Assembly: GCA_963745405.1 (NCBI GenBank)
Contig: CAVUWY010000003.1
Location: 186,001-250,000, forward strand
Source: C-114 sp963745405
GTDB lineage: Bacteria; Chloroflexota; Limnocylindria; Limnocylindrales; CSP1-4
DNA: 64,000 nucleotides
Direction: 5' to 3'
Both the position numbers and the translations under genes were made by a program. Of this stretch, positions 23,760-33,013 are shown piece after piece; the first letter of the stretch is position 1, and each line of letters opens with the position of its first letter. The notes under the pieces are model-generated. The model did no database searches and had not been told where the DNA came from. It worked only from the letters and a program-made list of their open reading frames with translations.

Positions 23760-25458
23760 GCGGGTCCTCGACTCCCGGGCGGGGGCCGGGGCCCCGCGCG
23801 GCGAAGTCGCCCGGACCGCTCATCGACGCCTTCAGCGCCTGCTGGAGGTCGTGCCGGGTGTCGTCACCTGGACCCTCATCGTCGCCCCGATCGCGCTGTC
23901 GTTCAGCTACCCCGAGATCGTCGCCTGGTTCGTCCTCACCTTCGACTTCTACTGGCTCTACAAGGCGATCGTCCTCGTGAGTGGGGTCACCATCACGTAC
24001 ACCCGGATGCGTCGGGTCATGGCCGTCGACTGGCGGACGCGGGCGTTCAGCCTGGCCGACCTGCCGGCGCGCCGGGCCTTCATCGAGGAGCGCATCCCGC
24101 TCGTCCGGGCGCGCATCGCTGAGCTCGAACGGAGCCGCCGCCGAGCCGCCGCGATCGGCGGTCGCCGGGAGCTCGAGCGACTCATGGACGAGCGACGGGA
24201 GATCGACCGTCTCCTGGCCGGGGACGTCCCGGTCGGGGATCCGGCCCGGCTGTGGCACGTCGCCCTCATCCCGACCTACACCGAGCCGTACGAGAAGCTG
24301 TACGAGACGGTCGCCGCTCTCGCCCACGCCGACTATCCGGCCGAGCGCCTCATGGTCGCGATCATCACCCGAGAGACGGACATCGACGGCCGCCGCAACG
24401 TGGCCCGCCTCGAGGAGCTGTTCGGCGATCGCTTCCTCCACTTCTTCCACATCCTCGACCCGCTCGAGCCCGGCATCGTCGTCGGCAAGAGCTCGGCGAT
24501 GGCATACGGCGGCCGCTGGCTCTATCGCGAGCTCGTCCGGCGCGGGTTCGACCCGGCCGAGGTCGTCGTCACCGACCTCGACTCCGACTACCGGGTCCAC
24601 CCGAGCTACTTCGGCTACCTGACCTGGACCTTCCTGTCCGACCCGGAGCGATTCCGGCGGCTCTACCAGCCGGTCCCGATGTTCCACAACAACCTGTGGC
24701 GGACGCCGATGCCGGTCCGCCTCATCGCGGTCGGGGCGACCCACGTCCAGATGTGGCGCTCGCTGACGCCCGACAAGCTCATCAGCTTCAGCAGCTACTC
24801 AGTCTGTCTCAGGACCATCCACGAGGTCGACTACTGGGCGACCGACGCGATCCCGGAGGACAGCCGCTTCTACTGGAAGGCCTTCTTCCGCTATAGCGGT
24901 GAGTTCGGCGCGGTCCCCCTCTTCATCCCGATGTACGGCGACGCGGTCCGCGCCCGGTCGTATCCCCGCACCCTCGTCGCCCAGTACACCCAGATCCGGC
25001 GCTGGGCCTGGGGGGTCACCGACATCCCGTTCTACATCCGCAACGCATTCGAGCACCATGAGATCCCCCGCGGCCTCCGCATCCGCCGGCTCTTCGACCT
25101 GTGGCTCGACCATATCAACTGGGCCATCGCGCCGTTCGTCATCATCTTCGGCGCGAGCCTGCCGCTCCTGCTCAACCCGGCGTTCGCCCAGACGACCCTC
25201 GGCCAGAACCTGCCGATCTACGCCTCGATCCTGCTCACCCTCGCCTTCTGCACCCTCCTCGTCCTCGTCTACGTCGAGGAGCGGATCTGCCCGCCGCGGC
25301 CGGCCGAGTGGGGCATCACGGAGCGCGTCGCGTCACGACTCCAGTGGCTCCTCCTGCCGGCGGTCGGGCTCATCTTCAGCAACCTGCCCGCGCTCGATGC
25401 CCAGACCCGGCTCATGACCGGCCGCTATCTCGAATATCGGGTGACCGAGAAGGCCTGA
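23752..25458 (+). CDS. membrane-bound processive-type glycosyltransferase family 2
   Basis: The 568-residue protein has two N-terminal helices, a GT2 catalytic domain and C-terminal helices. Visible motifs: VALIPTYTEPYEKLYETVAA, VVVTDLDSDYRVHP (DxD for sugar-nucleotide/metal) and QIRRWAWG (the Q-x-x-R-W acceptor motif of cellulose synthase-like enzymes). It probably makes or extends a cell-surface polysaccharide. GTG start, overlapping ilvE by 8 nt. The sugar and product are unknown. Confidence 0.88.
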   Translation: MAERVLDSRAGAGAPRGEVARTAHRRLQRLLEVVPGVVTWTLIVAPIALSFSYPEIVAWFVLTFDFYWLYKAIVLVSGVTITYTRMRRVMAVDWRTRAFSLADLPARRAFIEERIPLVRARIAELERSRRRAAAIGGRRELERLMDERREIDRLLAGDVPVGDPARLWHVALIPTYTEPYEKLYETVAALAHADYPAERLMVAIITRETDIDGRRNVARLEELFGDRFLHFFHILDPLEPGIVVGKSSAMAYGGRWLYRELVRRGFDPAEVVVTDLDSDYRVHPSYFGYLTWTFLSDPERFRRLYQPVPMFHNNLWRTPMPVRLIAVGATHVQMWRSLTPDKLISFSSYSVCLRTIHEVDYWATDAIPEDSRFYWKAFFRYSGEFGAVPLFIPMYGDAVRARSYPRTLVAQYTQIRRWAWGVTDIPFYIRNAFEHHEIPRGLRIRRLFDLWLDHINWAIAPFVIIFGASLPLLLNPAFAQTTLGQNLPIYASILLTLAFCTLLVLVYVEERICPPRPAEWGITERVASRLQWLLLPAVGLIFSNLPALDAQTRLMTGRYLEYRVTEKA

Positions 25459-25508
25459 CGCCGGCGGGCCCGGGCGGGGGCACGTCACGCAGTCGGCGGC
25501 TCTTTGCA

Positions 25509-25528
25509 GGGACCCGGTCGAGGGTCCC
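25509..25528. terminator. hairpin between convergent genes
   Basis: GGGACCC pairs with GGGTCCC over a 6-nt loop, between the stop of the glycosyltransferase and the convergent LCP gene. No T-run, so effect is uncertain. Confidence 0.5.
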
Positions 25529-25532
25529 GGTC

Positions 25533-27347
25533 TCAGGGACCGGCGGGCGGGACGAGATTCGGAGTGGACCTGGACGTCGTGATGACGATGTCGGCCTTCG
25601 CGGTCGGGTCGGTGACGGGCGTGGCCGTGACGCCGAAGATCGTTTGAAGGAGGGCGATCGTCGCCGGGTCGTCGTTCTCCGCGCCGTTGTAGACGACGAT
25701 CTTCGTCGTCGCCGGGGACGACGGCGGCCGCTGTGTCGGCGCCGAGGCGTTGACGCCGCGGTACTCCAGGTAGGCGGCGATGTCGGATGCCTGTCCGGTC
25801 TTGCCCGAGCCGTTGAGGACCCACACGCTCGCTCCCTCGTCGGCGATCGTCTCGCGCTGCGCCTCGTCGGCCGGATGGGCCGAGAACGCGCTCGCGATGG
25901 CGGCCCGGACCTTGGCCACCCTGATGGTGTTCGCGTCGCCGTAGGGACCCACGACCGGAGCTCCGTAGAGCGGCGGCGAGAAGACGTACGAGCGGATGTT
26001 CGTCGTATCGACCCCGCCGGCGAGCTGCAACAGTGACGGCAGCTGGCTGACCGGGATGTCGGTGTGGATCGTCGACTTCAGCGCCTGGATGAGGGCCGGG
26101 ATCTTGGGGATCATCGCGTTCACGTCGGTCTGGTCCTTCAGGGAGAGCAGGACCCGCTGCTGGCGCTGCGAGCGGTCGTAATCGATCGAGCCGTGGCGCG
26201 AGCGGGCGTAGATGAGCGCCTCAGCCCCGGACATGTGCTGGATGCCCGCCGGGATGTACACGCGCAGGTGGGTCCCGTTATCCCCTGGAAAATAGTCGTC
26301 GAGGACGGGGAACTGGACGTTGACCGTCACTCCGCCGACCGCGTCGACGAGCTTCTCGAAGCCGTCGAAATTCACCTCTGCGTAGTACGGGATCGAGATC
26401 CCGTACAGATAGCCGAGGGTGTCCTTGAGGGCCCGGTAGCCGCGCTGGGCGTCGTTGCCCGGGAAAAGGTCGGGCCGGTGCTGGGCCTCTGTCCAGAGGC
26501 TATTGATCTTGGCCGGGTAATTCGCCCCGAGGGCGCTCCGTGCCGGGCCCGGCGGCAGCGGCACTCCCGTCGTGTCGCGCGGCAGGCTGAACAGGGCGAC
26601 CTGCTTCGTCTTGGGATCGATGCTCGCGACGATCAGCGTGTCCGTGTTGAACGTCCCCTGGTGGGGCCGCTGATCCGCGCCGATGAGCAGGATGTTGAGG
26701 CGCCCGCCGGTGTACGGGGCGGTGGTCGGTGCCGCGATCGCCGTCGCGCTCGGGTTCTCCGTCCCTCCGGGGAGGCTCGCTGTCGGCAGGGTCGTGTCGC
26801 CGGAGTCGGTCTGGGCGGGCGCGTCGGTGGCCGACGCGCTCGTATCGTCGCATTGGGCGGTGCCGCTCGGGTCGAACACGCAGTTGACGAGGCTCTGAGC
26901 CTGGAGGTCGTATTGGGCGACGACGACGTGGACGCCGGACATGACGACGATCACGGCGACGAGGCCGGCGATGGACAGCGGATTGATCGCGGTCCGGGCC
27001 CGGCCGAGGCGACGACCGCCGGCAGCGCCGGCAGCGTCCGACGCGTTGAGGTAGTTGGCGACGCGGTACGCGTCGACGGCCGCGATGATCCGATAGATGA
27101 GGATGAGAATGTCGAGCAGGAGGATCAGCCAGAGGTATTCCAGCGCGATGCCGGCCAGGTCGAAGATGTTCGCCCGCAGTCCGATGCCGGCCCCGAGGGC
27201 GAGCAGGAGGACCGGCGCGGCGGCGAAGCCGATGGCGCGCTGATAGGCGCCGGCGTAGGCGTGACCGAGACCGGGAAAGATCAGGGAAAGGAACGCCGCC
27301 GCGAAGGCCGAGCGGTGCCGCGGTTGCGGCTCCTGCGGGTGCGACAT
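25533..27347 (-). CDS. LytR-CpsA-Psr family cell-wall ligase with LytR_C domain
   Basis: LCP enzymes attach glycopolymers to peptidoglycan outside the membrane. The 604-residue protein has several N-terminal helices (about residues 10-150), more than the single anchor usual in the family, then a Ser/Thr/Pro linker, the LCP domain (NILLIGADQRPHQ, LFSLPRDTTGVPLP, YARSRHGSIDYDRSQRQQ with the catalytic arginines), and a C-terminal LytR_C domain (VWVLNGSGKTGQASDIAAYL). A -10 box TATCCT ends 8 nt before the ATG, so the mRNA is probably leaderless. Confidence 0.93.
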   Translation of the reverse strand: MSHPQEPQPRHRSAFAAAFLSLIFPGLGHAYAGAYQRAIGFAAAPVLLLALGAGIGLRANIFDLAGIALEYLWLILLLDILILIYRIIAAVDAYRVANYLNASDAAGAAGGRRLGRARTAINPLSIAGLVAVIVVMSGVHVVVAQYDLQAQSLVNCVFDPSGTAQCDDTSASATDAPAQTDSGDTTLPTASLPGGTENPSATAIAAPTTAPYTGGRLNILLIGADQRPHQGTFNTDTLIVASIDPKTKQVALFSLPRDTTGVPLPPGPARSALGANYPAKINSLWTEAQHRPDLFPGNDAQRGYRALKDTLGYLYGISIPYYAEVNFDGFEKLVDAVGGVTVNVQFPVLDDYFPGDNGTHLRVYIPAGIQHMSGAEALIYARSRHGSIDYDRSQRQQRVLLSLKDQTDVNAMIPKIPALIQALKSTIHTDIPVSQLPSLLQLAGGVDTTNIRSYVFSPPLYGAPVVGPYGDANTIRVAKVRAAIASAFSAHPADEAQRETIADEGASVWVLNGSGKTGQASDIAAYLEYRGVNASAPTQRPPSSPATTKIVVYNGAENDDPATIALLQTIFGVTATPVTDPTAKADIVITTSRSTPNLVPPAGP

Positions 27348-27355
27348 CGTCGGGT

Positions 27356-27361
27356 AGGATA
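27356..27361 (-). promoter_or_regulatory. -10 box of the LCP gene (leaderless)
   Basis: Minus-strand TATCCT, with 8 nt to the ATG at 27347. There is no ribosome site. The spacing puts the transcription start at or next to the A of ATG. Confidence 0.5.
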
Positions 27362-27414
27362 ACCGGACTCCCGAAATCGAGCCACGAGGCCCATAGCCCT
27401 ACACGAGACGCCGA

Positions 27415-30400
27415 TTGTTCGAGCCGGTCAGCGCCAAGCCCGACCTCATCGCCCAGGAACACGAGATCCTCGCCCAGTGGGCCGAGCGCCGGACCTTCGC
27501 CCGACTCCGGGCCCAGAACGACGGCCGGCCTCGCTGGAGCTTCCTCGACGGGCCGATCACGGCCAACAACCCGATGGGCGTCCACCACGCGTGGGGCCGC
27601 ACCTACAAGGACGTCTTCCAGCGATTCCACGCCATGCTCGGCGAGGACCAGCGCTGGCAGAACGGCTTCGACTGCCAGGGCCTGTGGGTCGAGGTCAACG
27701 TCGAGCGCGACCTCGGATTCACGAACAAGCGCGACATCGAGTCGTACGGCGTCGCCGAGTTCGTCAGCCTCTGCAAGCAGCGGGTCCTCACCTACGCCGC
27801 CCGCCAGACCGAGCAGTCGATCCGGCTCGGCTACTGGATGGACTGGAACGACCCAGAGGAGCTGCGCCGCCTGCGCGACCTCCTGGCCGCCGACCCGGCG
27901 GCGACGGCGACCATCGACGCGCCGGACGGGCCGGTGACCGACTCGGTCGAGATGCTCGTCGGGCGGCTCGGGGCGCCGGAGATCGGCGGCAGCTACTTCA
28001 CCTTCAGCAACGAGAACAACGACCTCATCTGGGGCTTCCTCGCCGAATGCCATCGGCGGGGCTGGCTGTACAAGGGGCACGACTCCATGCCCTGGTGCGC
28101 CCGCTGCGGGACCGGCCTCTCCCAGATGGAGATGAACGAGGGCTACCAGGACCGCGAGGACCCCGGTCTCACCGTCAAGTTCCCGCTCGTCGACCGGCCT
28201 GGCGAGGCGCTCCTCGTCTGGACGACGACGCCGTGGACGCTCACCTCGAACGTCGCCGCCGCCGTCGGGCCGGACCTCCGCTACGTCCGGGTCCGCCAGG
28301 GCGACGCCGTCTACTGGCTCGGTCGGGGGACCCTCCGCCACGCCCTCGAAGGACCGTTCGAAGTGCTCGAGGAGCGGCCCGGGGCCGACCTCGTGGGCTG
28401 GCGCTACGAGGGTCCGTTCGACGAGCTGCCGGCCGTCCGGGACGCCTTCGCCGCCGGCACGACCGCCGACCCCAGCCATCCGTACGAGCACCGGGTGGTG
28501 GCCTGGACCGAGGTCGGGGAGGAGGAGGGGACCGGCATCGTCCACATCGCCCCCGGCTGCGGCGCCGAGGACTTCCAGCTCGGGAAGTCGCTGGGCCTGC
28601 CGGCCATCGCCCCGCTCGACGACAACGGGATTCTCATGGCCGGCTTCGGCTCCCTCAGCGGGCGCGACGTCCGCGACGTGGTCGAGCCGATCATCGAGCG
28701 ACTCCACCACGAGGGCCGCTTCTACCGGCTCGAGACGATCGTCCACCGCTACCCGCACTGCTGGCGCTGCGGCACGCCGCTCGTCTTCCGCCTCGTAGAC
28801 GAGTGGTACATCAGCATGGGCCCGGTCTACGACCGGCCGCGGGAGGCCCTGAGCGCCGACGAGGTCGAGGCGAGCCTGCGCTACCAGATCATGGCCGTCA
28901 TCGACGACATCCGCTGGATCCCCGGCTTCGGTTATGAACGGGAGCTCGACTGGCTCCTGAACATGCACGACTGGATGATCAGCAAGAAGCGCTACTACGG
29001 GCTGGCCCTGCCCATCTACGACTGTACCGCCTGCGGGACGTTCGACGTGATCGGCGGGCGCGACGAGCTGCGGGAACGGGCGGTCGACGGCTGGGAGACG
29101 TTCGAGGGCCACACGCCCCATCGGCCGTATGTCGACGCGGTCCGCATCGCCTGCCCCTCGTGCGGCCAGCCGGTCGAGCGCATCCGCGACGTCGGCAACC
29201 CGTGGCTCGACGCCGGGATCGTGCCGTTCTCGACCATCCACTTCCGCGAGGCGCCCGAGTACTGGGCGAAGTGGTTCCCGGCCGATTTCGTGACCGAGAG
29301 CTTCCCCGGCCAGTTCCGCAACTGGTTCTACGCGATGCTCGCCATGAGCACCGTCCTGCGCCGCGTCGCGCCGTTCAAGGCCCTCTTCGGCTACGCCACG
29401 CTCTTCGGGGAAGACGGCCGGCCGATGCACAAGAGCTGGGGCAACGCCATCGAGTTCGACGAGGCCGCCGAGCGGATGGGCGTCGACGTCATGCGCTGGA
29501 TGTACATGTCGGCCAGGCCCGACGACAACATCCTGTTCGGTTGGCACGCCGCCGACGAGGCCCGTCGCGGGCTCCTCGTCCTGTGGAATGTCTATGCGTT
29601 CTTCGTCACCTATGCCCGCCTGGCCGACTGGCACCCCGGCGCCGGCGAGGCGCCGCCGGCGGAACGCGGGGCGCTCGACCGCTGGATCCTCTCGCGGGCG
29701 GCGGCGATGGCCGATCGGGCGGGGACGAGCCTGGCCGACTTCGACGCCCGGGCGGCGACGGTCGCGGTCGACTCGTTCGTCGACGATCTCTCGACCTGGT
29801 ACCTGCGCCGGTCCCGTCGCCGGCTGTCCCGGGCCGAGGCCGGCCCGGACCGGCTGGCCGCCTTCGCCACGCTCCACGCGGCCCTCGTCGCGGTGAGCCG
29901 GACCGTCGCGCCGATCCTGCCCTTCCTCGGCGAGGGGATGTATGGCAATCTCGTCGCGGCCCAGGACCCGGCGGCGCCCGACAGCGTCCACCTCACCGCC
30001 TGGCCGGCTGACGAGCTAGTGGACTTCCGCGACGAGCCCCTCGAGGCGGCCATGGCGACGGCCCGCCGCGCGGTCGAGCTCGTCCGGACCTTGCGCTCCT
30101 CGGCCGGCATCCGCGTCCGCCAGCCCCTCGCCCGGATGTGGCTCGCCCTGCCCGGCGGCGACCTCCTCGAACGGGCCGAGCTGCTCGCCCTCATCGCCGA
30201 CGACGTGAACGTGCGCGACATCGAGCTGATCGACGACGAGTCGGACCTGGTCGAGCGGCGGGTCAAGCCGCTCCTTCCCCGGATCGGCAAGCGCCTCGGA
30301 CCGGCCATCCCGGCCGTGATGGCGGCCGCCCGCGAGGGCGCGGTCGAGTTCCTGCCTGGCGGCGGCGTGTCGCTCGCCGGAGTGACCCTCGCCCCCGACG

Positions 30401-30801
30401 AGGTCGAGATCCTCGCCACCCCGCGGCCGGGCACGGCCGTCGCCCATGACGAGGGCCTCGTCGTCGTGATCGACACCGAGCTCACCCCGGAGCTCCTGAT
30501 CGAGGGCGATGCCCGCGAGCTCCAGCGGGCGATCCAGGATCTGCGCCGCGACGCCGCTCTCGAAGTGACCGACCGGATCGAGCTCTTCGTCGCCGGCCAT
30601 GTGCCGGCTCTCGGGCCGTACCTCGCCGGCATCGCCGCCGACACGCTCGCCGACTCCGTCGTCGAGGGGTCACCGCCGCGCGGCGTCACGACGGCCCCGG
30701 TCGACCTCGGCTCCGGGTCGGTGACCATCGGTCTGCGCCGGCTGGCGGGCGCATCGACCGCCGGCGATCCGGCCACGACCGCACCGGCCGCCAGCGCGTG
30801 A
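27415..30801 (+). CDS. ileS: isoleucyl-tRNA synthetase with altered signature motifs
   Basis: Class I synthetase of 1128 residues. The CP1 editing domain is recognisable (LLVWTTTPWTLTSNVAAAVG; EGTGIVHIAPGCGAEDF), as are CWRCGTPL and the C-terminal Val/Ile anticodon-binding half. The HIGH signature reads VHHAWG (residues 56-61) and the KMSKS loop reads MHKSWGN (671-677), both unlike the consensus. TTG start; a weak GAGACG precedes it. First gene of a tight run through lspA, rluD and gmk. The 67-nt gap to the divergent LCP gene is too short for a T-box. Confidence 0.9.
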   Translation: MFEPVSAKPDLIAQEHEILAQWAERRTFARLRAQNDGRPRWSFLDGPITANNPMGVHHAWGRTYKDVFQRFHAMLGEDQRWQNGFDCQGLWVEVNVERDLGFTNKRDIESYGVAEFVSLCKQRVLTYAARQTEQSIRLGYWMDWNDPEELRRLRDLLAADPAATATIDAPDGPVTDSVEMLVGRLGAPEIGGSYFTFSNENNDLIWGFLAECHRRGWLYKGHDSMPWCARCGTGLSQMEMNEGYQDREDPGLTVKFPLVDRPGEALLVWTTTPWTLTSNVAAAVGPDLRYVRVRQGDAVYWLGRGTLRHALEGPFEVLEERPGADLVGWRYEGPFDELPAVRDAFAAGTTADPSHPYEHRVVAWTEVGEEEGTGIVHIAPGCGAEDFQLGKSLGLPAIAPLDDNGILMAGFGSLSGRDVRDVVEPIIERLHHEGRFYRLETIVHRYPHCWRCGTPLVFRLVDEWYISMGPVYDRPREALSADEVEASLRYQIMAVIDDIRWIPGFGYERELDWLLNMHDWMISKKRYYGLALPIYDCTACGTFDVIGGRDELRERAVDGWETFEGHTPHRPYVDAVRIACPSCGQPVERIRDVGNPWLDAGIVPFSTIHFREAPEYWAKWFPADFVTESFPGQFRNWFYAMLAMSTVLRRVAPFKALFGYATLFGEDGRPMHKSWGNAIEFDEAAERMGVDVMRWMYMSARPDDNILFGWHAADEARRGLLVLWNVYAFFVTYARLADWHPGAGEAPPAERGALDRWILSRAAAMADRAGTSLADFDARAATVAVDSFVDDLSTWYLRRSRRRLSRAEAGPDRLAAFATLHAALVAVSRTVAPILPFLGEGMYGNLVAAQDPAAPDSVHLTAWPADELVDFRDEPLEAAMATARRAVELVRTLRSSAGIRVRQPLARMWLALPGGDLLERAELLALIADDVNVRDIELIDDESDLVERRVKPLLPRIGKRLGPAIPAVMAAAREGAVEFLPGGGVSLAGVTLAPDEVEILATPRPGTAVAHDEGLVVVIDTELTPELLIEGDARELQRAIQDLRRDAALEVTDRIELFVAGHVPALGPYLAGIAADTLADSVVEGSPPRGVTTAPVDLGSGSVTIGLRRLAGASTAGDPATTAPAASA

Positions 30802-31301
30802 CGACCTCGGCCGGCCGCTCCCGGCCGCATTGGGCGCTCTTCCTCGGACTCGCGGCAGGCGTCGTGGTCGTCGACCAGCTGGTCAAGGTCTGGATCGCTG
30901 CGAACTTCACCGTCGGCGTGCCGGTCCAGGTCATCGGCGATCTCGTGCGGATCACCGTCTCCCATAACGAAGGGGCGCTGTTCGGGCTCTTCCAGGGATC
31001 GGCCACCGGGTTCGGGATCGTCAGCCTCGTCGTGATCGGGATCATCGTGTGGTACGAGTCGCGGGCCGGATCGAACGTCCTCGTCTCGGTCGCCCTCGGC
31101 CTCCTCGTCGGCGGGGCGATCGGGAACCTCCTCGACCGGATCCGCCTTGGCTACGTCATCGACTTCGTCGACGCCGGCATCGGCGGCCTCCGCTTCTACA
31201 CGTTCAATGTCGCCGACTCCGCCATCAGCCTCGCGATCCTCCTGCTCATCGTGCTGGCGATCGCGCCGACCGGCGGGCAGGATCGGGGCGGTCCGGGGTG
31301 A
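30798..31301 (+). CDS. lspA: lipoprotein signal peptidase II
   Basis: Membrane aspartyl protease that cleaves prolipoprotein signal peptides. The 167-residue protein has four helices and the two catalytic motifs GGAIGNLLDR and FNVADSAI. GTG start with a 4-nt overlap with ileS; ileS-lspA adjacency is common. It serves lipoproteins such as those at 13898 and 16156. Confidence 0.95.
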   Translation: MTTSAGRSRPHWALFLGLAAGVVVVDQLVKVWIAANFTVGVPVQVIGDLVRITVSHNEGALFGLFQGSATGFGIVSLVVIGIIVWYESRAGSNVLVSVALGLLVGGAIGNLLDRIRLGYVIDFVDAGIGGLRFYTFNVADSAISLAILLLIVLAIAPTGGQDRGGPG

Positions 31302-31308
31302 GGATCGG

Positions 31309-32286
31309 ATGAGCCCGGTGACGACGCTCGGGGCCGACGGCGGCGTCGAGGAGGTCCGCGAGCTGACCGTCCCGGCCGGGACGGTGCCCGTCCGGGCCGA
31401 CCGGTTCGTCACCGACGCGACCGGCCTCTCGCGGAGCCACGTCCAGAAGCTCATCTCGGCCGGCGAGCTGACCGCTGACGGCGAACTGCTGCGGGCGAGC
31501 TCGATCGTCACGGCCGGCGCGAATCTCCGCCTCGTGATCCCGGCGGCGGTGAAGCTCGAGCTCATACCGGAGCCGGACATCGTTCTCGCCATCGCCTACG
31601 AGGACGACGACCTCCTCATCGTCGACAAGCCGGCCGGGCTCGTCGTCCACCCGTCGCCCGGCCACGACACGGGCACCCTCGTCCACGCCCTCCTCGGCCG
31701 GCAGGCCGGCGCCGAATACGGCGGGATCGCCGGCGTCCGTCGGCCCGGCATCGTCCACCGCCTCGACCGGGACACGAGCGGCCTCTTGATGGTCGCCAAG
31801 ACGGACCGGGCCCAATCGAGCCTCATGGCCCAGCTCAAGGCGCGACGGGTGAAGAAGACGTACCAGGCGCTGGTCCAGGGCTCGGTCGCGGCGGCGGTCG
31901 GCCGGATCGAGGCGCCCATCGGTCGCGACCCGAAGCAGCGCACGCGGATGGCGGTCGTGCCCGACGGACGGCCGTCGGTCACCGGTTACCGGGTCCGCGA
32001 GCGGTTCGACGGCTGGACCCTCCTCGAGCTCGACCTGGTCACCGGGCGGACCCACCAGATCCGGGTCCACCTCGACGCCATCGGCCACCCGATCGCCGGC
32101 GACCCGGTCTATGGGACCGGCACCTCGCGTCGCGGCCCGGACGGGCTCGAACGGCTCTTCCTCCACGCCTGGCGGCTCGAGCTGACATCGCCGTCCGACG
32201 GCCATCTCATCCGGGCGGAGGCGCCCCTGCCCGAGGACCTCACGGTCGCCCTCGACCGGTTGCGAGCCGCGGCGGTCGCCCGATGA
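31309..32286 (+). CDS. rluD: RluD-type rRNA pseudouridine synthase
   Basis: Converts uridines of 23S rRNA to pseudouridine. An N-terminal S4 domain (VRADRFVTDATGLSRSHVQK) precedes the catalytic domain with HRLDRDTSGLLMVAK (catalytic D153), LIVDKPAGLVVHPSPGH and GRTHQIRVHL. 325 residues is normal. ATG 31309, 7 nt after lspA. RluC/RluD assignment within the family is by length and context only. Confidence 0.93.
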   Translation: MSPVTTLGADGGVEEVRELTVPAGTVPVRADRFVTDATGLSRSHVQKLISAGELTADGELLRASSIVTAGANLRLVIPAAVKLELIPEPDIVLAIAYEDDDLLIVDKPAGLVVHPSPGHDTGTLVHALLGRQAGAEYGGIAGVRRPGIVHRLDRDTSGLLMVAKTDRAQSSLMAQLKARRVKKTYQALVQGSVAAAVGRIEAPIGRDPKQRTRMAVVPDGRPSVTGYRVRERFDGWTLLELDLVTGRTHQIRVHLDAIGHPIAGDPVYGTGTSRRGPDGLERLFLHAWRLELTSPSDGHLIRAEAPLPEDLTVALDRLRAAAVAR

Positions 32287-32930
32287 GCGACGCCAGGCGG
32301 TCGTCAGACGGCCCGGGGACGTCGGTGGGGCCGGCGGGGTCCCTGCTCGCCATCATCAGCGGCCCATCCGGCGTCGGCAAGGACACGATCATCGAGGCCC
32401 TTCGAGCCCGGCCCCACAGCCCGGAGTACCACTACGTCGTGACGTGCACCACCCGCGCACCCCGGCCGGGCGAGGTCGAGGGCGTCTCCTACCACTTCCT
32501 CGACCGGGACCGCTTCCTCGAGCTCCGAGATAGGGGCGATCTGCTCGAGGCGACCGAGGTCCACGGCAACTGGTACGGGACTCCCCGGGCCGAGGTCCGA
32601 TCGGCCCTCGCCGCCGGCCACGACGTCATCCTCAAGATCGATGTCCAGGGGGCCCAGGTGGTCAAGGAGGGGGTCGAGGACGCCCTCCTCATCTTCATCG
32701 TCCCGCCGTCGCTCGAGGCGCTGTTCGGGCGGCTCAAGAGCCGGGCGACCGAGACGGCCGACGAGCTCGAGCTCCGCCAGCGCAACGCGGCGATCGAACT
32801 CGCCCGCCAGGACGACTACGACTACGTCGTCGTCAACGAGACCGGCCAGGTCGAACGGACCGCGGCCCGCATCGACGAGATCATCGCGACCGAGAAGCGA
32901 CGCCGGCCCGACCGCCGCGTCATCGTCTGA
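32283..32930 (+). CDS. gmk: guanylate kinase
   Basis: Phosphorylates GMP with ATP. Walker A is SGPSGVGKDT (residues 26-35), where many homologs have K-S/T-T; the GMP-binding region reads SYHFLDRDRF and GNWYGTPRAEV, and ILKIDVQGAQVVK is conserved. An extension of about 20 residues precedes the fold. ATGA overlap with rluD. Confidence 0.95.
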   Translation: MSDARRSSDGPGTSVGPAGSLLAIISGPSGVGKDTIIEALRARPHSPEYHYVVTCTTRAPRPGEVEGVSYHFLDRDRFLELRDRGDLLEATEVHGNWYGTPRAEVRSALAAGHDVILKIDVQGAQVVKEGVEDALLIFIVPPSLEALFGRLKSRATETADELELRQRNAAIELARQDDYDYVVVNETGQVERTAARIDEIIATEKRRRPDRRVIV

Positions 32931-33001
32931 ACCCCGAGCCTGCCCGGCGGCGGATACCCGGCGGGGGCGGACGCCCGATGGTCCGGGCGAGCGGCCGCTG
33001 C

Positions 33002-33007
33002 CACAAT
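33002..33007 (+). promoter_or_regulatory. -10-like box of priA (leaderless)
   Basis: CACAAT, 6 nt before the ATG at 33014. No ribosome site is present. Confidence 0.35.
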
Positions 33008-33013
33008 GCGGTC

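Noticed and set aside
27348..27414. T-box riboswitch upstream of ileS
   Set aside because: The gap to the divergent LCP gene is 67 nt, too short, and no antiterminator-like sequence is seen.
26500..29991. Very long minus-strand open frame (over 1100 codons) opposite ileS and the LCP gene
   Set aside because: It is the antisense shadow of strongly GC-biased real genes; its composition is Asp/Val/Arg/Glu-rich without any domain, and both opposite genes have clear motifs.
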